Shown here in pieces: positions 1 to 7,386 of a stretch of DNA of 14,107 nt. The notes beneath the pieces are model-generated. The model was given only the letters and a program-made list of their open reading frames with translations, made no database searches and was not told the origin of the DNA. Every line of letters starts with the position of its first letter. The first letter of the stretch is position 1. Position numbers and translations under genes: made by a program. The stretch is from DATGQT01 sp033720695 (lineage in GTDB: Bacteria; Bacteroidota; Rhodothermia; Rhodothermales; Rubricoccaceae): the NCBI GenBank assembly GCA_033720695.1, contig JAWWCA010000091.1, forward strand, positions 1 to 14,107, written 5' to 3'.

Positions 1-671
1 GACGGCAGCGGTCGGTCGGCCGCCACGTGGACGAGGGCGTGGCCGCGCGCGGGGTTCGGCGAGACCGAGAGCGCGAAGGGCGGCGCCTCGGCCGGGGGCT
101 CGGCGGCGACCGCGTCCGGGTTCATCCGCATCTCGGCGACCACCTCCTGCCCGGCGTCGTGGGCCGCGAGAAGCCGTAGCCCCCGGTAGCGCGAGATGAA
201 CAAGCCAGGGAGAGAGATGTTTGTAGTCTGCGGCCAGCCGATGTTGACGAGGGTGGAGTCGTCGTCGGGCCCCACGGTCTCGTCGTGGTAGAGCACGACG
301 CCGACGGCACCGTGGACCACTGCATTGTAGAACTTCCCCCAGTTCGTGCAGCCGCCGGCGCGGATGAGGACGAAGTTGCCGGCGATCTCATCCCCGTTCG
401 TGAACGGGGTACAACCTTCGTCGGGGTCGCTCGGGGGGATACCGTCGGGGTCGCCGGGATCCCGACCTGGAATGAGAAGAGCCGGTCCGGTTCCCTCTAG
501 GGGCGGGAGGAGGCAGTGACCGGCGATACACACCCCTGCGGCGAACCCTCCCATTTCCTCCATCGGTTCTGAGACGATGAGGAGGCCGGGGTACTCCTGG
601 GGATCCTGCGCCCCGGCGGGCAGCGCGGCGAGGAGGGCGAGTGCGATGAGGAGGTACCGCAGCGTGTTCAT
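1..671 (-). CDS. Secreted PA-domain protein with T9SS-type sorting tail (3' end off the window)
   Basis: The minus-strand frame from ATG 671 stays open to base 1, giving about 223 residues with no stop, so the C-terminus lies outside the window. Residues 1-22 form a signal peptide (N-terminus MNTLRYLLIALALL, Ala-rich, ending GAQ). Residues about 60-185 read as a protease-associated (PA) domain: a Cys-Thr-Pro-Phe turn at 87-90, the strand NFVLIRAGGC, a helix starting NWGKFYNAV, then the strand GAVGVVLYHD. Four Cys (about 48, 53, 87, 108) could form disulfides. After a Pro/Ala-rich linker, residues 200-214 read ALSVSPNPARG, typical of the start of a type A T9SS sorting domain. I infer a Sec-exported, T9SS-secreted or surface-anchored protein. 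No catalytic domain is visible; PA domains usually accompany peptidases, so function is open. An in-frame ATG at 677 is an alternative start. Confidence 0.82.
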   Translation of the reverse strand, partial: MNTLRYLLIALALLAALPAGAQDPQEYPGLLIVSEPMEEMGGFAAGVCIAGHCLLPPLEGTGPALLIPGRDPGDPDGIPPSDPDEGCTPFTNGDEIAGNFVLIRAGGCTNWGKFYNAVVHGAVGVVLYHDETVGPDDDSTLVNIGWPQTTNISLPGLFISRYRGLRLLAAHDAGQEVVAEMRMNPDAVAAEPPAEAPPFALSVSPNPARGHALVHVAADRPLP

Positions 672-745
672 GGTCATCCTGTGTAAGCCTCAGCCCGACT
701 GACATGCTTTCGCATCGGGGGGATGGCACGACAGGACGAACACAG

Positions 746-775
746 CAGGGGCGCAGCACGCATGCTGCGCCCCTG
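746..775. terminator. 13-bp GC-rich hairpin between yceI and the PA-domain gene
   Basis: A perfect inverted repeat: arm CAGGGGCGCAGCA at 746-758, loop CGCA, complementary arm at 763-775. It starts 22 bases after the yceI stop on the minus strand and 69 bases before the next gene's start. There is no T-tract on either strand, so it is not a classical intrinsic terminator. It could end or stabilise the yceI transcript, or insulate the next gene. The pairing is directly visible; the role is inferred. Confidence 0.6.
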
Positions 776-796
776 AGGAATGGACAGGAGATGACT

Positions 797-1363
797 TTAC
801 GCCTCCTCGTCCTGCTGCAGGACGGCCTGCACCTCGAGGACGATCTCGACGTCCTCGCTGACGAGCCAGCCGCCGGCCTCGAGTGCCACGTTCCAGTTGA
901 GGCCGAACTCCTTCCGGTTCACCTTGGTCCGGGCGTCGAAGGCGATGCGGGTGCCGCCCCACGGGTCGGGGCCCTCGCCGAGGAACTCGGCGTCGAGCGC
1001 CACGCGCTCGGTGACGCCGTGCATCGTGAGGTCGCCGACGAGCGTGAAGCGACGGCCGTCCACGTCGCGCACCTCGGCGCTCTCGAACGCGATCGTGGGG
1101 TAGGTCTCGACCTCGAAGAAGTCCGCGCTGCGGAGGTGGGCGTCGCGCTTCTCCTCGTTCGTGGTGATAGATTGGGCCTGGATGGCGGCGTCGGCCTCCA
1201 ATGTCGAGAGATCGCCCGGCGCCATGCGGACGGTGCCCTCGAACTGCTCGAAGGCGCCGCGCACCTTCGAGAAGCCGAGGTGGCGGACGACGAACCCGAG
1301 GCGGGAGTGGGAGGGGTCGACGGCGTAGGTCTGGACGGCGACGTCCGGCGTGGTCGTGGTCAT
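797..1363 (-). CDS. YceI family protein (lipocalin-like isoprenoid-binding fold)
   Basis: This 188-residue protein matches the YceI family throughout: the opening strand VDPSHSRLGFVVRHLGFSKV with the typical helix-breaking F/G pattern, the HLRSADFFEVETYPTIAFES block, GDLTMHGVTERVALDAEF, and the late FGLNWN motif. Family members form an extended beta-barrel that binds long polyisoprenoid or quinone-like lipids, and many respond to acid, osmotic or oxidative stress. No signal peptide is visible (MTTTTPDVAVQTY), so this copy looks cytoplasmic, unlike the periplasmic E. coli YceI. The start is ATG 1363, a few residues before the domain, as expected. It is probably transcribed alone: a palindromic candidate operator lies 46 bases upstream and a strong hairpin follows. 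Family assignment is firm; the ligand is unknown. Confidence 0.93.
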   Translation of the reverse strand: MTTTTPDVAVQTYAVDPSHSRLGFVVRHLGFSKVRGAFEQFEGTVRMAPGDLSTLEADAAIQAQSITTNEEKRDAHLRSADFFEVETYPTIAFESAEVRDVDGRRFTLVGDLTMHGVTERVALDAEFLGEGPDPWGGTRIAFDARTKVNRKEFGLNWNVALEAGGWLVSEDVEIVLEVQAVLQQDEEA

Positions 1364-1408
1364 GACAGCAGGAGTTGGTGGACAGCTGTGGGGGCGCTGT
1401 TGGATTTA

Positions 1409-1422
1409 CTTGTTTGAACAAG
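1409..1422. promoter_or_regulatory. Palindromic candidate operator upstream of yceI
   Basis: CTTGTT-TG-AACAAG is a perfect 6+6 inverted repeat with a 2-base spacer, in an unusually AT-rich stretch of the otherwise GC-rich 190-base gap between yceI and ffs. On the minus strand it is followed by TAAAT, which could be part of a core promoter. The form suits a dimeric helix-turn-helix repressor, for example of the MarR family, which often controls yceI-like genes. The regulator is not in this window, so that link is inference. Confidence 0.5.
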
Positions 1423-1513
1423 GTTCCGGCGCATCGGGGCTTTTTCAGGATCGCTCCACCGCGGCACGCGCATCTCCACGTCCCCTTCGCACGGGACCGG
1501 CGGGGGCGTGCCG

Positions 1514-1520
1514 TATATTG
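1514..1520 (+). promoter_or_regulatory. TATATTG promoter-like box upstream of SRP RNA
   Basis: TATATTG lies 33 bases before the first paired base of the SRP RNA, so a short leader would be removed if transcription starts just after it. It fits the TAnnTTG form found upstream of several genes here, similar to the Bacteroidota -7 element TAnnTTTG. No clear -33 element is seen. The leader contains a 7-bp inverted repeat (CTGCCGG 1525-1531, CCGGCAG 1546-1552). Confidence 0.45.
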
Positions 1521-1553
1521 CGCGCTGCCGGTCGGCTCAGGCCTGCCGGCAGA

Positions 1554-1658
1554 GTGAGGGCAAGTCCCGCACGGCCAGCTCCCTCTGAACTCCGTCAGGG
1601 CCGGAAGGCAGCAGCGGTAGGAGGTTGTAGCGGCGCGATGCGGATCGCTTGCCCTCAC
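1554..1658 (+). ncRNA. ffs: Signal recognition particle RNA, small bacterial type (4.5S-like)
   Basis: The apical SRP domain is recognisable at about 1592-1616: GTCAGGGCCGGAAGGCAGCAG, with the conserved GGAA tetraloop, flanked by the symmetric and asymmetric internal-loop bases that bind Ffh. The ends close with a perfect 11-bp helix: GTGAGGGCAAG at 1554-1564 pairs with CTTGCCCTCAC at 1648-1658. Length is about 105 bases, normal for the small bacterial form without an Alu domain. The RNA joins Ffh to target ribosomes making membrane and secreted proteins. A T-run follows directly. The exact 5' end is uncertain because a possible leader lies upstream. Confidence 0.93.
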
Positions 1659-1665
1659 TTTTTTT
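1646..1665 (+). terminator. Intrinsic terminator of ffs
   Basis: The 3' arm of the SRP closing helix (1648-1658) is followed immediately by seven T residues (1659-1665). The mature RNA's own end helix therefore appears to serve as the terminator stem, a common arrangement for short structured RNAs. Confidence 0.75.
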
Positions 1666-1765
1666 ATGCCCCGGCGGCGCGTTGGCCGCAGCCTGCCGCC
1701 GCTCCCTTCTGTCCGTAGCTTCGCGCCTTCACCACGGACTGCTGACCACTGACCAGGGACACCGC

Positions 1766-2983
1766 GTGTACGACGCCGTCATCGTAGGGGCCGGGCCGGG
1801 CGGGGCCACCGCCGCCGCCGTCATGGCCCGGAAGGGGCTCCGCCCCCTCCTCCTCGACCGAGACACCTTCCCCCGCGACAAGATCTGCGGCGACGCGCTC
1901 TCGGGGAAGACCGTGGACGTGATGAAGCGGCTCGGCATGATCGACGCCCTCCTCGCCGTCTCCCAGATCGACTCGTGGGGCGTCACGTTCTCGGGCCCCT
2001 ACGGCGACGAGGCCGCCATCCCGTTCACGAAGGCGCTCGACAAGCCCGTCGCTCCCGGGTTCGTGTGCGACCGCGTGACGTTCGACCGGCTCGTCTTCGA
2101 CCAGGCCGTCGAGGCCGGCGCGGAGATCTGGACGGGCGCGACCGTCACCGGCCTCCTCCGCGAGGGCCAGAGGGTGGTGGGCGTCACGGTCAAGCGAGAC
2201 GGGAAAGAGGAAGAGGTGCGCGCCCCGATCACCGTCGGCGCCGACGGGGCCTACTCCGTCGTCGTGCGCGAGCTCGGGATGGACCAGCTCGACGCGCACC
2301 ACTACTGCGCCGGGCTCCGGTGGTACTGGGAAGGCGTGACCGGTTTCCACGACCTCAACCACATCGAGATCCACTTCGTAGACGAGGCCATCCCGGGCTA
2401 CTTCTGGATCTTCCCCATGGCCGACGGCAAGGCGAACGTGGGGCTGGGCATGCTCTCGAGCATCGTCAAGAAGAAGGACATCAAGCTGAAGCCGCTCCTG
2501 GAGCAGCTCGTCGAGCACCCCCGCTTCAAGCACCGGTTCGAGCACGGGCGGCCGCTCGAGAAGATGCGCGGGTGGGGGCTCCCCCTCGGCTCGAAGCCCC
2601 GGCCCCTCGCCGGCGACGGCTGGATGCTCGTCGGCGACGCCGGAAGCCTCATCGACCCGTTCACGGGCGAGGGCATCGGGAACGCGATGGTCTCGGCCGA
2701 GAAGGCGGCCGAGTGGACCGAGCGGGCGAAGGACCAGGGCGACTACTCCGCCGCCTTCCTCCGGGGCTACGACAAGGACGTGCTCGACTACCTCGGCAAC
2801 GAGCTCCGCCTCAGCCACGCCATGCAGCGGCTCGGCCGCTGGAAGTGGCTCCTCAACAAGGTGATCTCGAAGGCCGCCCGCTCCTCCGAGGTGGCCGACG
2901 CCATCTCGATGATGTTCGACGACGAGGAGGAGCGCGAGAAGCTGATCTCGCCGCTGTTCTACCTCCGCCTCCTCACGGCCTAG
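1766..2983 (+). CDS. Geranylgeranyl reductase family FAD-dependent oxidoreductase
   Basis: The 405-residue product starts at GTG 1766 and reads VYDAVIVGAGPGG, a Rossmann dinucleotide-binding fold at the very N-terminus as in the family. Upstream codons in this frame run into the SRP RNA, so an earlier start is unlikely; AGGGA six bases before the GTG is a plausible ribosome site. Other family marks are PRDKICGD (about 36-43, flavin contact), the IPGYFWIFPMADGKANVGLG block, and the second FAD motif WMLVGDAGSLIDPFTGEGIG. Relatives saturate double bonds in isoprenoid chains (geranylgeranyl groups, menaquinone side chains, archaeal lipids) or act on related lipids. The substrate here cannot be read from sequence; in this lineage a quinone or carotenoid-type isoprenoid is plausible. 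It is followed by an 80-base gap and a barrel-like gene. Confidence 0.9.
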   Translation: MYDAVIVGAGPGGATAAAVMARKGLRPLLLDRDTFPRDKICGDALSGKTVDVMKRLGMIDALLAVSQIDSWGVTFSGPYGDEAAIPFTKALDKPVAPGFVCDRVTFDRLVFDQAVEAGAEIWTGATVTGLLREGQRVVGVTVKRDGKEEEVRAPITVGADGAYSVVVRELGMDQLDAHHYCAGLRWYWEGVTGFHDLNHIEIHFVDEAIPGYFWIFPMADGKANVGLGMLSSIVKKKDIKLKPLLEQLVEHPRFKHRFEHGRPLEKMRGWGLPLGSKPRPLAGDGWMLVGDAGSLIDPFTGEGIGNAMVSAEKAAEWTERAKDQGDYSAAFLRGYDKDVLDYLGNELRLSHAMQRLGRWKWLLNKVISKAARSSEVADAISMMFDDEEEREKLISPLFYLRLLTA

Positions 2984-3007
2984 GGAAGACGGCGGCGCGG
3001 ACCCCGG

Positions 3008-3038
3008 GCCGTATCGTACCGGTGCCGTATCGTACCGG
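3008..3038. repeat. Two-copy 15-base tandem repeat before the barrel-like gene
   Basis: GCCGTATCGTACCGG occurs at 3008-3022 and again at 3024-3038, separated by one T, giving a 16-base period, between the reductase stop and the next start at 3064. A one-and-a-half-turn period could place two factor sites along the helix, or it may be a simple duplication. No function is shown. Confidence 0.7.
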
Positions 3039-3063
3039 CTGTGTTTCATCTGTGCATCCCTCC

Positions 3064-3537
3064 ATGCGCCACGTCCTCCTCCTCTCCGCCTTCGTCGTCC
3101 TCGCCGGCACCGCAGACGCCCAAGTGTACCAGGGCCTCCAGGAGCTCAACGGCGGCGGCGCCTTCACGTCGTTCGACGGCGGCTCCATCTTCACCCTGAG
3201 CGCGAGCTACGGCTACTTCGTCACGCGCTCGGTCGAGCTCGGCCCCACCCTCCAGGTCACCCGCTCCGACGCCGGCAGCTTCTCGACGACGTCGGGCGTG
3301 GTCGGCGGGTTCGGGCACCTCCACTTCGGGGGCCGGCGGTCCCGGTCGGTCCCCTTCCTGGGGCTCGAGATCGGCGCCGCCGTCGGCGATGCCGAGGGCG
3401 TGCTGTTCGGCGTCGTCGGCGGCGGCAAGTTCTTCGTCGCAGAGGGCGCGGCCCTCACGCCGGCCGCCTTCTTCCAGTTCGACGACAACGGGAACTCGCA
3501 GTTCGGCGCCCGGGCCGGCGTCTCGGCGTTCTTCTAG
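3064..3537 (+). CDS. Small outer-membrane beta-barrel-like protein
   Basis: The 157-residue product begins with a signal peptide (MRHVLLLSAFVVLAGTADAQ, cleavage likely after Ala19 or Gln20). The rest alternates short beta-strand-like, Gly-rich and aromatic segments such as SASYGYFVTRSVELGPTLQV, GGFGHLHFG and GLEIGAAVGDA, and it ends in Phe-Phe, the usual C-terminal aromatic signal for BAM insertion. This pattern and length fit an eight-stranded barrel of the OmpW/OmpX or porin-like type. No specific family is recognised, so the ligand or role is unknown. ATG 3064 is chosen because it directly precedes the signal peptide; this frame also stays open upstream across the reductase gene, but that is a shadow frame. 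The 80-base gap with a tandem repeat suggests its own promoter. Confidence 0.82.
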   Translation: MRHVLLLSAFVVLAGTADAQVYQGLQELNGGGAFTSFDGGSIFTLSASYGYFVTRSVELGPTLQVTRSDAGSFSTTSGVVGGFGHLHFGGRRSRSVPFLGLEIGAAVGDAEGVLFGVVGGGKFFVAEGAALTPAAFFQFDDNGNSQFGARAGVSAFF

Positions 3538-3627
3538 ACGCCCACGCGATCAGGGCGGGGCGCCCGCGCGACCGGTGCCCGCCGAGCCGGGCGAGCGCCT
3601 CAGAGCTGGCTCCCTGGCCGTCTTCGC

Positions 3628-3653
3628 CCCGTCCTGACGAACAACCGGACGGG
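3628..3653 (+). terminator. Possible hairpin after the barrel-like gene
   Basis: CCCGTCC at 3628-3634 pairs with GGACGGG at 3647-3653 across a 12-base loop, between the barrel gene and the yajC promoter-like box. No T-tract follows. It may be a weak terminator or chance in GC-rich DNA. Confidence 0.3.
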
Positions 3654-3661
3654 CCCCGGGG

Positions 3662-3668
3662 TACCTTG
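3662..3668 (+). promoter_or_regulatory. TACCTTG promoter-like box upstream of yajC
   Basis: TACCTTG ends 24 bases before the yajC ATG and matches the TAnnTTG form seen before ffs and other genes here. No -33 TTG at the usual distance is obvious. Confidence 0.45.
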
Positions 3669-3692
3669 GGGCCTGTTCCACTCCCGCAGCCT

Positions 3693-4007
3693 ATGCCCGC
3701 GCTGACGTTCCTGATCGCCCAGCAGGCGCCCCCCGGCGGCTTCGACCCCTCCTTCTTCATCATGATGGGGTTGCTGTTCGTCGTGTTCTACTTCTTCATC
3801 ATCCGTCCGCAACGGAAGCGCGAGGACCAGCGCAAGGAGATGATCAGCGCCGTTCAGAAGGGCGACCGCATCGTCACCGTCGGCGGCGTCCACGCGACCG
3901 TCCTCAAGGTGGACGAGGCGAGCGTGCTGGCGGAGGTGGACCAGAACGTGAAGCTCCGCTTCGACAAGAACGCGATCGCGTCGGTCGGCACGAAGGAGGG
4001 CGCCTGA
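3693..4007 (+). CDS. yajC: Preprotein translocase accessory subunit YajC
   Basis: The 104-residue protein has one membrane segment at about residues 21-38 (FFIMMGLLFVVFYFFII) followed at once by RPQRKRED, the hallmark YajC boundary, then the cytoplasmic domain GDRIVTVGGVHATVLKVDEASVLAEVDQNVKLRFDK. YajC associates with SecD and SecF to support SecYEG export. The secD/secF genes are not adjacent in this window. ATG 3693 is chosen over the upstream in-frame start at 3666, which overlaps the promoter-like box. It probably shares a transcript with ribBA, 41 bases downstream. Size is normal for the family. Confidence 0.95.
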   Translation: MPALTFLIAQQAPPGGFDPSFFIMMGLLFVVFYFFIIRPQRKREDQRKEMISAVQKGDRIVTVGGVHATVLKVDEASVLAEVDQNVKLRFDKNAIASVGTKEGA

Positions 4008-4048
4008 GGCCGCCCCGCCGTTCCAGCGCTCCCATCCTGGAGGTCCCC

Positions 4049-5362
<1,314 letters not shown>

Positions 5363-5366
5363 CGAC

Positions 5367-5585
5367 GTGCGCCCGCCCGTCTGCGCCGTCTGCCGCGATC
5401 GCTTCTCTCCGAGCGAGGGCGGCCTCGTCCGCTTCGCCGACCACGAACCGCTCGACCACCCGGGGCACCCGACCGGGCTGGAGTGGTTCTGCGGCCGGCA
5501 CCTCGCCGCGGCCGAGGCGCTGGCGGACCGCCCCACCGCGGAAGCGCTCCGCCGCCTCCGGGCGCCCTGGCGCCGCCTCTTCTGA
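5367..5585 (+). CDS. Small C2CH zinc-ribbon-like protein
   Basis: The 72-residue product starts at GTG 5367, four bases after the ribBA stop, which suggests translational coupling. It has a CxxC pair (C6, C9) near the start and a CxxH pair (C42, H45) in WFCGRHLAA, a likely single zinc site, then a helical, Arg-rich C-terminus (ALRRLRAPWRRL). The spacing of about 32 residues fits a treble-clef or ribbon-type knuckle. I do not recognise a named family. It may bind nucleic acid or a partner protein, or sit beside ribBA only by operon convenience. Codon use is GC-rich at third positions like its neighbours, supporting a real gene. Confidence 0.7.
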   Translation: MRPPVCAVCRDRFSPSEGGLVRFADHEPLDHPGHPTGLEWFCGRHLAAAEALADRPTAEALRRLRAPWRRLF

Positions 5586-5609
5586 GCGCGCAGCCCGCGG
5601 TGAATCGCG

Positions 5610-5616
5610 TAGGTTG
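5610..5616 (+). promoter_or_regulatory. TAGGTTG promoter-like box upstream of the lipoprotein gene
   Basis: TAGGTTG ends 23 bases before ATG 5640, nearly the same spacing as the yajC box (24). It matches the TAnnTTG pattern. It suggests the lipoprotein gene, and possibly the BLUF gene after it, has its own promoter rather than depending only on ribBA. Confidence 0.42.
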
Positions 5617-5639
5617 CCCCTGCGCCAACCGCCGCCGCC

Positions 5640-6176
5640 ATGCTGCTCCGCCTCCTCCTCGCCGCCGCCCTCCTCGCCGGGTGCCGCGGGGCCGGGACCC
5701 TCTCGCCGGGCGCCGTCGCCATCCCGTCGCCGGAGGTGGTGCCGGCGGGGACGGCGCTCGCCCTCCGCCTCGAACAGCCGCTCGGTCTCGCGAACGACGT
5801 GGGCGACCCGTTCCGAGCGACCGTTGCCAGCCTGGTCGTGACGGAGGGGGGCGCGCTCGTGGTACCCTCGGGGACGGCGGTGGTTGGGACGGTGACCGGG
5901 CGAGCAGCCTCCGACGGTGAGCGGCCCGGCGCGCTCCGCCTCGCCTTCGAGCACCTCCGGCTCGGTGGCGAAGAGCATCGCCTCGCGGCGACCGTCCTGC
6001 AGACCGACGCCGTGGCGGAGGGCGGCCGCTCTGCGCGGGGCCGCGTCCTGGACACCGACGCCCTCCCGCCGGCCACCGGGACCGTCGTCTCGCTCGGCAT
6101 GGACCGCGGGGCCGCGCGGCTGCCCCTCGGCACCCTCCTCCTCGTGACGACGGACCGGCCGATCGTCCTCCGCTGA
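5640..6176 (+). CDS. Lipoprotein of unknown function
   Basis: The 178-residue product starts MLLRLLLAAALLAGC, a lipoprotein signal with lipobox LLAGC and lipidated Cys15. After a short linker, residues about 34-100 read VPAGTALALRLEQPLGL, VGDPFRATVASLVV and LVVPSGTAVVGTVTGR. This is a repeated 'pro-Ala-Gly-Thr, then strand' beta layout seen in many uncharacterised periplasmic proteins and reminiscent of VirB10/TrbI-like C-terminal domains. A second beta-rich half follows (LRLAFEHLRLGGEEHRLAATV). I infer an outer- or inner-membrane-tethered periplasmic beta protein; no enzyme motif is visible. It has its own promoter-like box and is followed 78 bases later by the BLUF gene in the same direction. 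Confidence 0.8.
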   Translation: MLLRLLLAAALLAGCRGAGTLSPGAVAIPSPEVVPAGTALALRLEQPLGLANDVGDPFRATVASLVVTEGGALVVPSGTAVVGTVTGRAASDGERPGALRLAFEHLRLGGEEHRLAATVLQTDAVAEGGRSARGRVLDTDALPPATGTVVSLGMDRGAARLPLGTLLLVTTDRPIVLR

Positions 6177-6254
6177 CGGGGCGTTCGCAATCCGGTCGGG
6201 GCGATGTTCGTTGGACCGGACCGCGATCCCTTCTTGTGCGAACGCTGCACCGCC

Positions 6255-6686
6255 GTGTCTCTCTACGCCATCCTGTACACCTCGGACGCCCTCCACCCTC
6301 CGTCGGCCGACGACCTCGCGGGGCTGCTCGCTCGGGCGCGGCAGTCCAACGCGGAAGCCGGCGTCACCGGCCAGCTGGTCTACATCGGTCGGGGCGAGGG
6401 CGGCTACCAGGGAGCGGGCCGCCAACCGGGCCACTTCGTGCAGTGGCTCGAAGGGCCCGAGCCTGGCGTCTGCGCGCTCTACCGACAGATCGAAGAGGAC
6501 CCGCGCCATCGCATCCGGCACGTGGCCTACGCCGGACCCATCCGCCACCGGCTCTTCCCGACGTGGACGATGGCGTTTCGCCGGGCGGACTACAACCCCG
6601 GCGCGGCCTCGCTCGAGCTCGCCCGCCTCCTCGAACTCGCCGAGGTGCCCGACAGCGGCTCTCTCCCCCCGGCCCCCACGCTCTAG
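6255..6686 (+). CDS. Short BLUF-domain blue-light (FAD) photoreceptor
   Basis: The 143-residue product is a single BLUF domain with a short tail. From GTG 6255 the key residues fall at canonical places: Tyr8 (SLYAILYTS), Asn32 in QSNAEAGVTGQLVY, the flavin-contacting Gln63 in HFVQWLEGP, DPRH at 82-85, and Trp104 in FPTWTMAF. BLUF proteins bind FAD and answer blue light by a hydrogen-bond switch between Tyr and Gln. Against standard PixD-type proteins (Tyr8, Asn32, Gln50) there is an insertion of about 13 residues, Gly-rich (GRGEGGYQGAGRQPG), between Asn32 and Gln63. No output domain is fused, so signalling must use a partner. ATG 6204 would add 17 residues, but the domain match favours 6255. 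The stop overlaps the convergent HD gene. Confidence 0.9.
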   Translation: MSLYAILYTSDALHPPSADDLAGLLARARQSNAEAGVTGQLVYIGRGEGGYQGAGRQPGHFVQWLEGPEPGVCALYRQIEEDPRHRIRHVAYAGPIRHRLFPTWTMAFRRADYNPGAASLELARLLELAEVPDSGSLPPAPTL

Positions 6687-7375
6687 CCTGCCCCCGTCAC
6701 CCGCTCGAACCGGCCGACCTCCTCGCGCAGCCGCGCGCGCATCGGCACCAGGCGGGGGTCGTCGTGCCGCTCGGTCGCTGCGAGGACAGCCCGGAAGAAC
6801 CACAGCTGCGCCTCCGGCCCGGCCGAGAGCGCCCGGCGCCCCGGCGCCGACGTGAACACGTCGATGTCGGAGGTGAGGCTCTCGCACATCGTCCACACGT
6901 TGTGGAGCTTGTCGGCGAGCGAGATCGCGGCGGCGCCGACGGGCCCGGCCGCGAGCGTCTCGACGTACGTCTCCTTCCGCACGCGCCAGGGGAGCGGCGC
7001 ACCGGTCTCGTCGTGCTTCGGCTCGGAGACGGCGGCGACGAGCGCGGTCACCTCCTCGCCCATGAGGGCCGTGAGCTGCGCTCGGGGCATCCCCTCGCGG
7101 TAGCGGTTGCGGTCTTCCAGCACGTCGTGGAGGAAGGCCGCGGCGACGACCTCGTCCTCCCACCCCGCCCGCTGCACTGTCATCGCGACGGCCGTGACGT
7201 GCGCCATCATGGGGATGTGGAGCGCCTCGCCGAGCGGCGACACGAAGGGCTCGTCGCGCCAGCGGCTCTTCCGGTACGTCCCCTCGTGCCACTCGGCCGA
7301 GAGCTCGATGGCCCGCTCGATGAGGGGGCTGAAGAGAGACTGGGCAGAAGGGGTCGGGGCGTGGGCGTTCTGCAT
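6683..7375 (-). CDS. Mesh1-like HD-domain protein, candidate (p)ppGpp hydrolase
   Basis: The 230-residue HD-superfamily protein keeps every metal and catalytic position known for the SpoT/Mesh1 hydrolase fold: His59 (AHVTAVA), His83-Asp84 and Glu87-Asp88 (AAAFLHDVLED), and Asp155 and Asn159 in SLADKLHN, with the same Asp-x3-Asn spacing as Mesh1 Asp122/Asn126. RKETYVETLA (133-142) also resembles the family. No synthetase, TGS or ACT domain is present, so it looks like a small alarmone hydrolase acting on (p)ppGpp, or on another nucleotide such as NADPH, which Mesh1 can also cleave. An extra segment lies between His30 and His59. The GTG at 7390 overlaps the bshC stop as GTGA, giving a coupled alternative start; ATG 7375 is listed. 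Confidence 0.85.
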   Translation of the reverse strand: MQNAHAPTPSAQSLFSPLIERAIELSAEWHEGTYRKSRWRDEPFVSPLGEALHIPMMAHVTAVAMTVQRAGWEDEVVAAAFLHDVLEDRNRYREGMPRAQLTALMGEEVTALVAAVSEPKHDETGAPLPWRVRKETYVETLAAGPVGAAAISLADKLHNVWTMCESLTSDIDVFTSAPGRRALSAGPEAQLWFFRAVLAATERHDDPRLVPMRARLREEVGRFERVTGAG

Positions 7376-7386
7376 GGCCGGTCGGG

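Noticed and set aside
392..409. Inverted repeat CCCCGTTC-GT-GAACGGGG
   Set aside because: It lies inside the PA-domain coding region and encodes part of a conserved-looking segment, so it is probably chance.
690..1658. Minus-strand frame spanning yceI and the SRP RNA
   Set aside because: It covers a structured RNA gene and an intergenic palindrome and encodes Arg/Pro-rich sequence; yceI in another frame is the real gene.
1664..3049. Minus-strand open frame opposite the reductase gene
   Set aside because: Leu/Val/Glu/His-rich shadow translation without domains; the plus frame is a clear flavoprotein.
4008..4048. Possible FMN riboswitch before ribBA
   Set aside because: Only 41 bases separate yajC and ribBA, far too short for the FMN aptamer, and no conserved riboswitch bases are seen.
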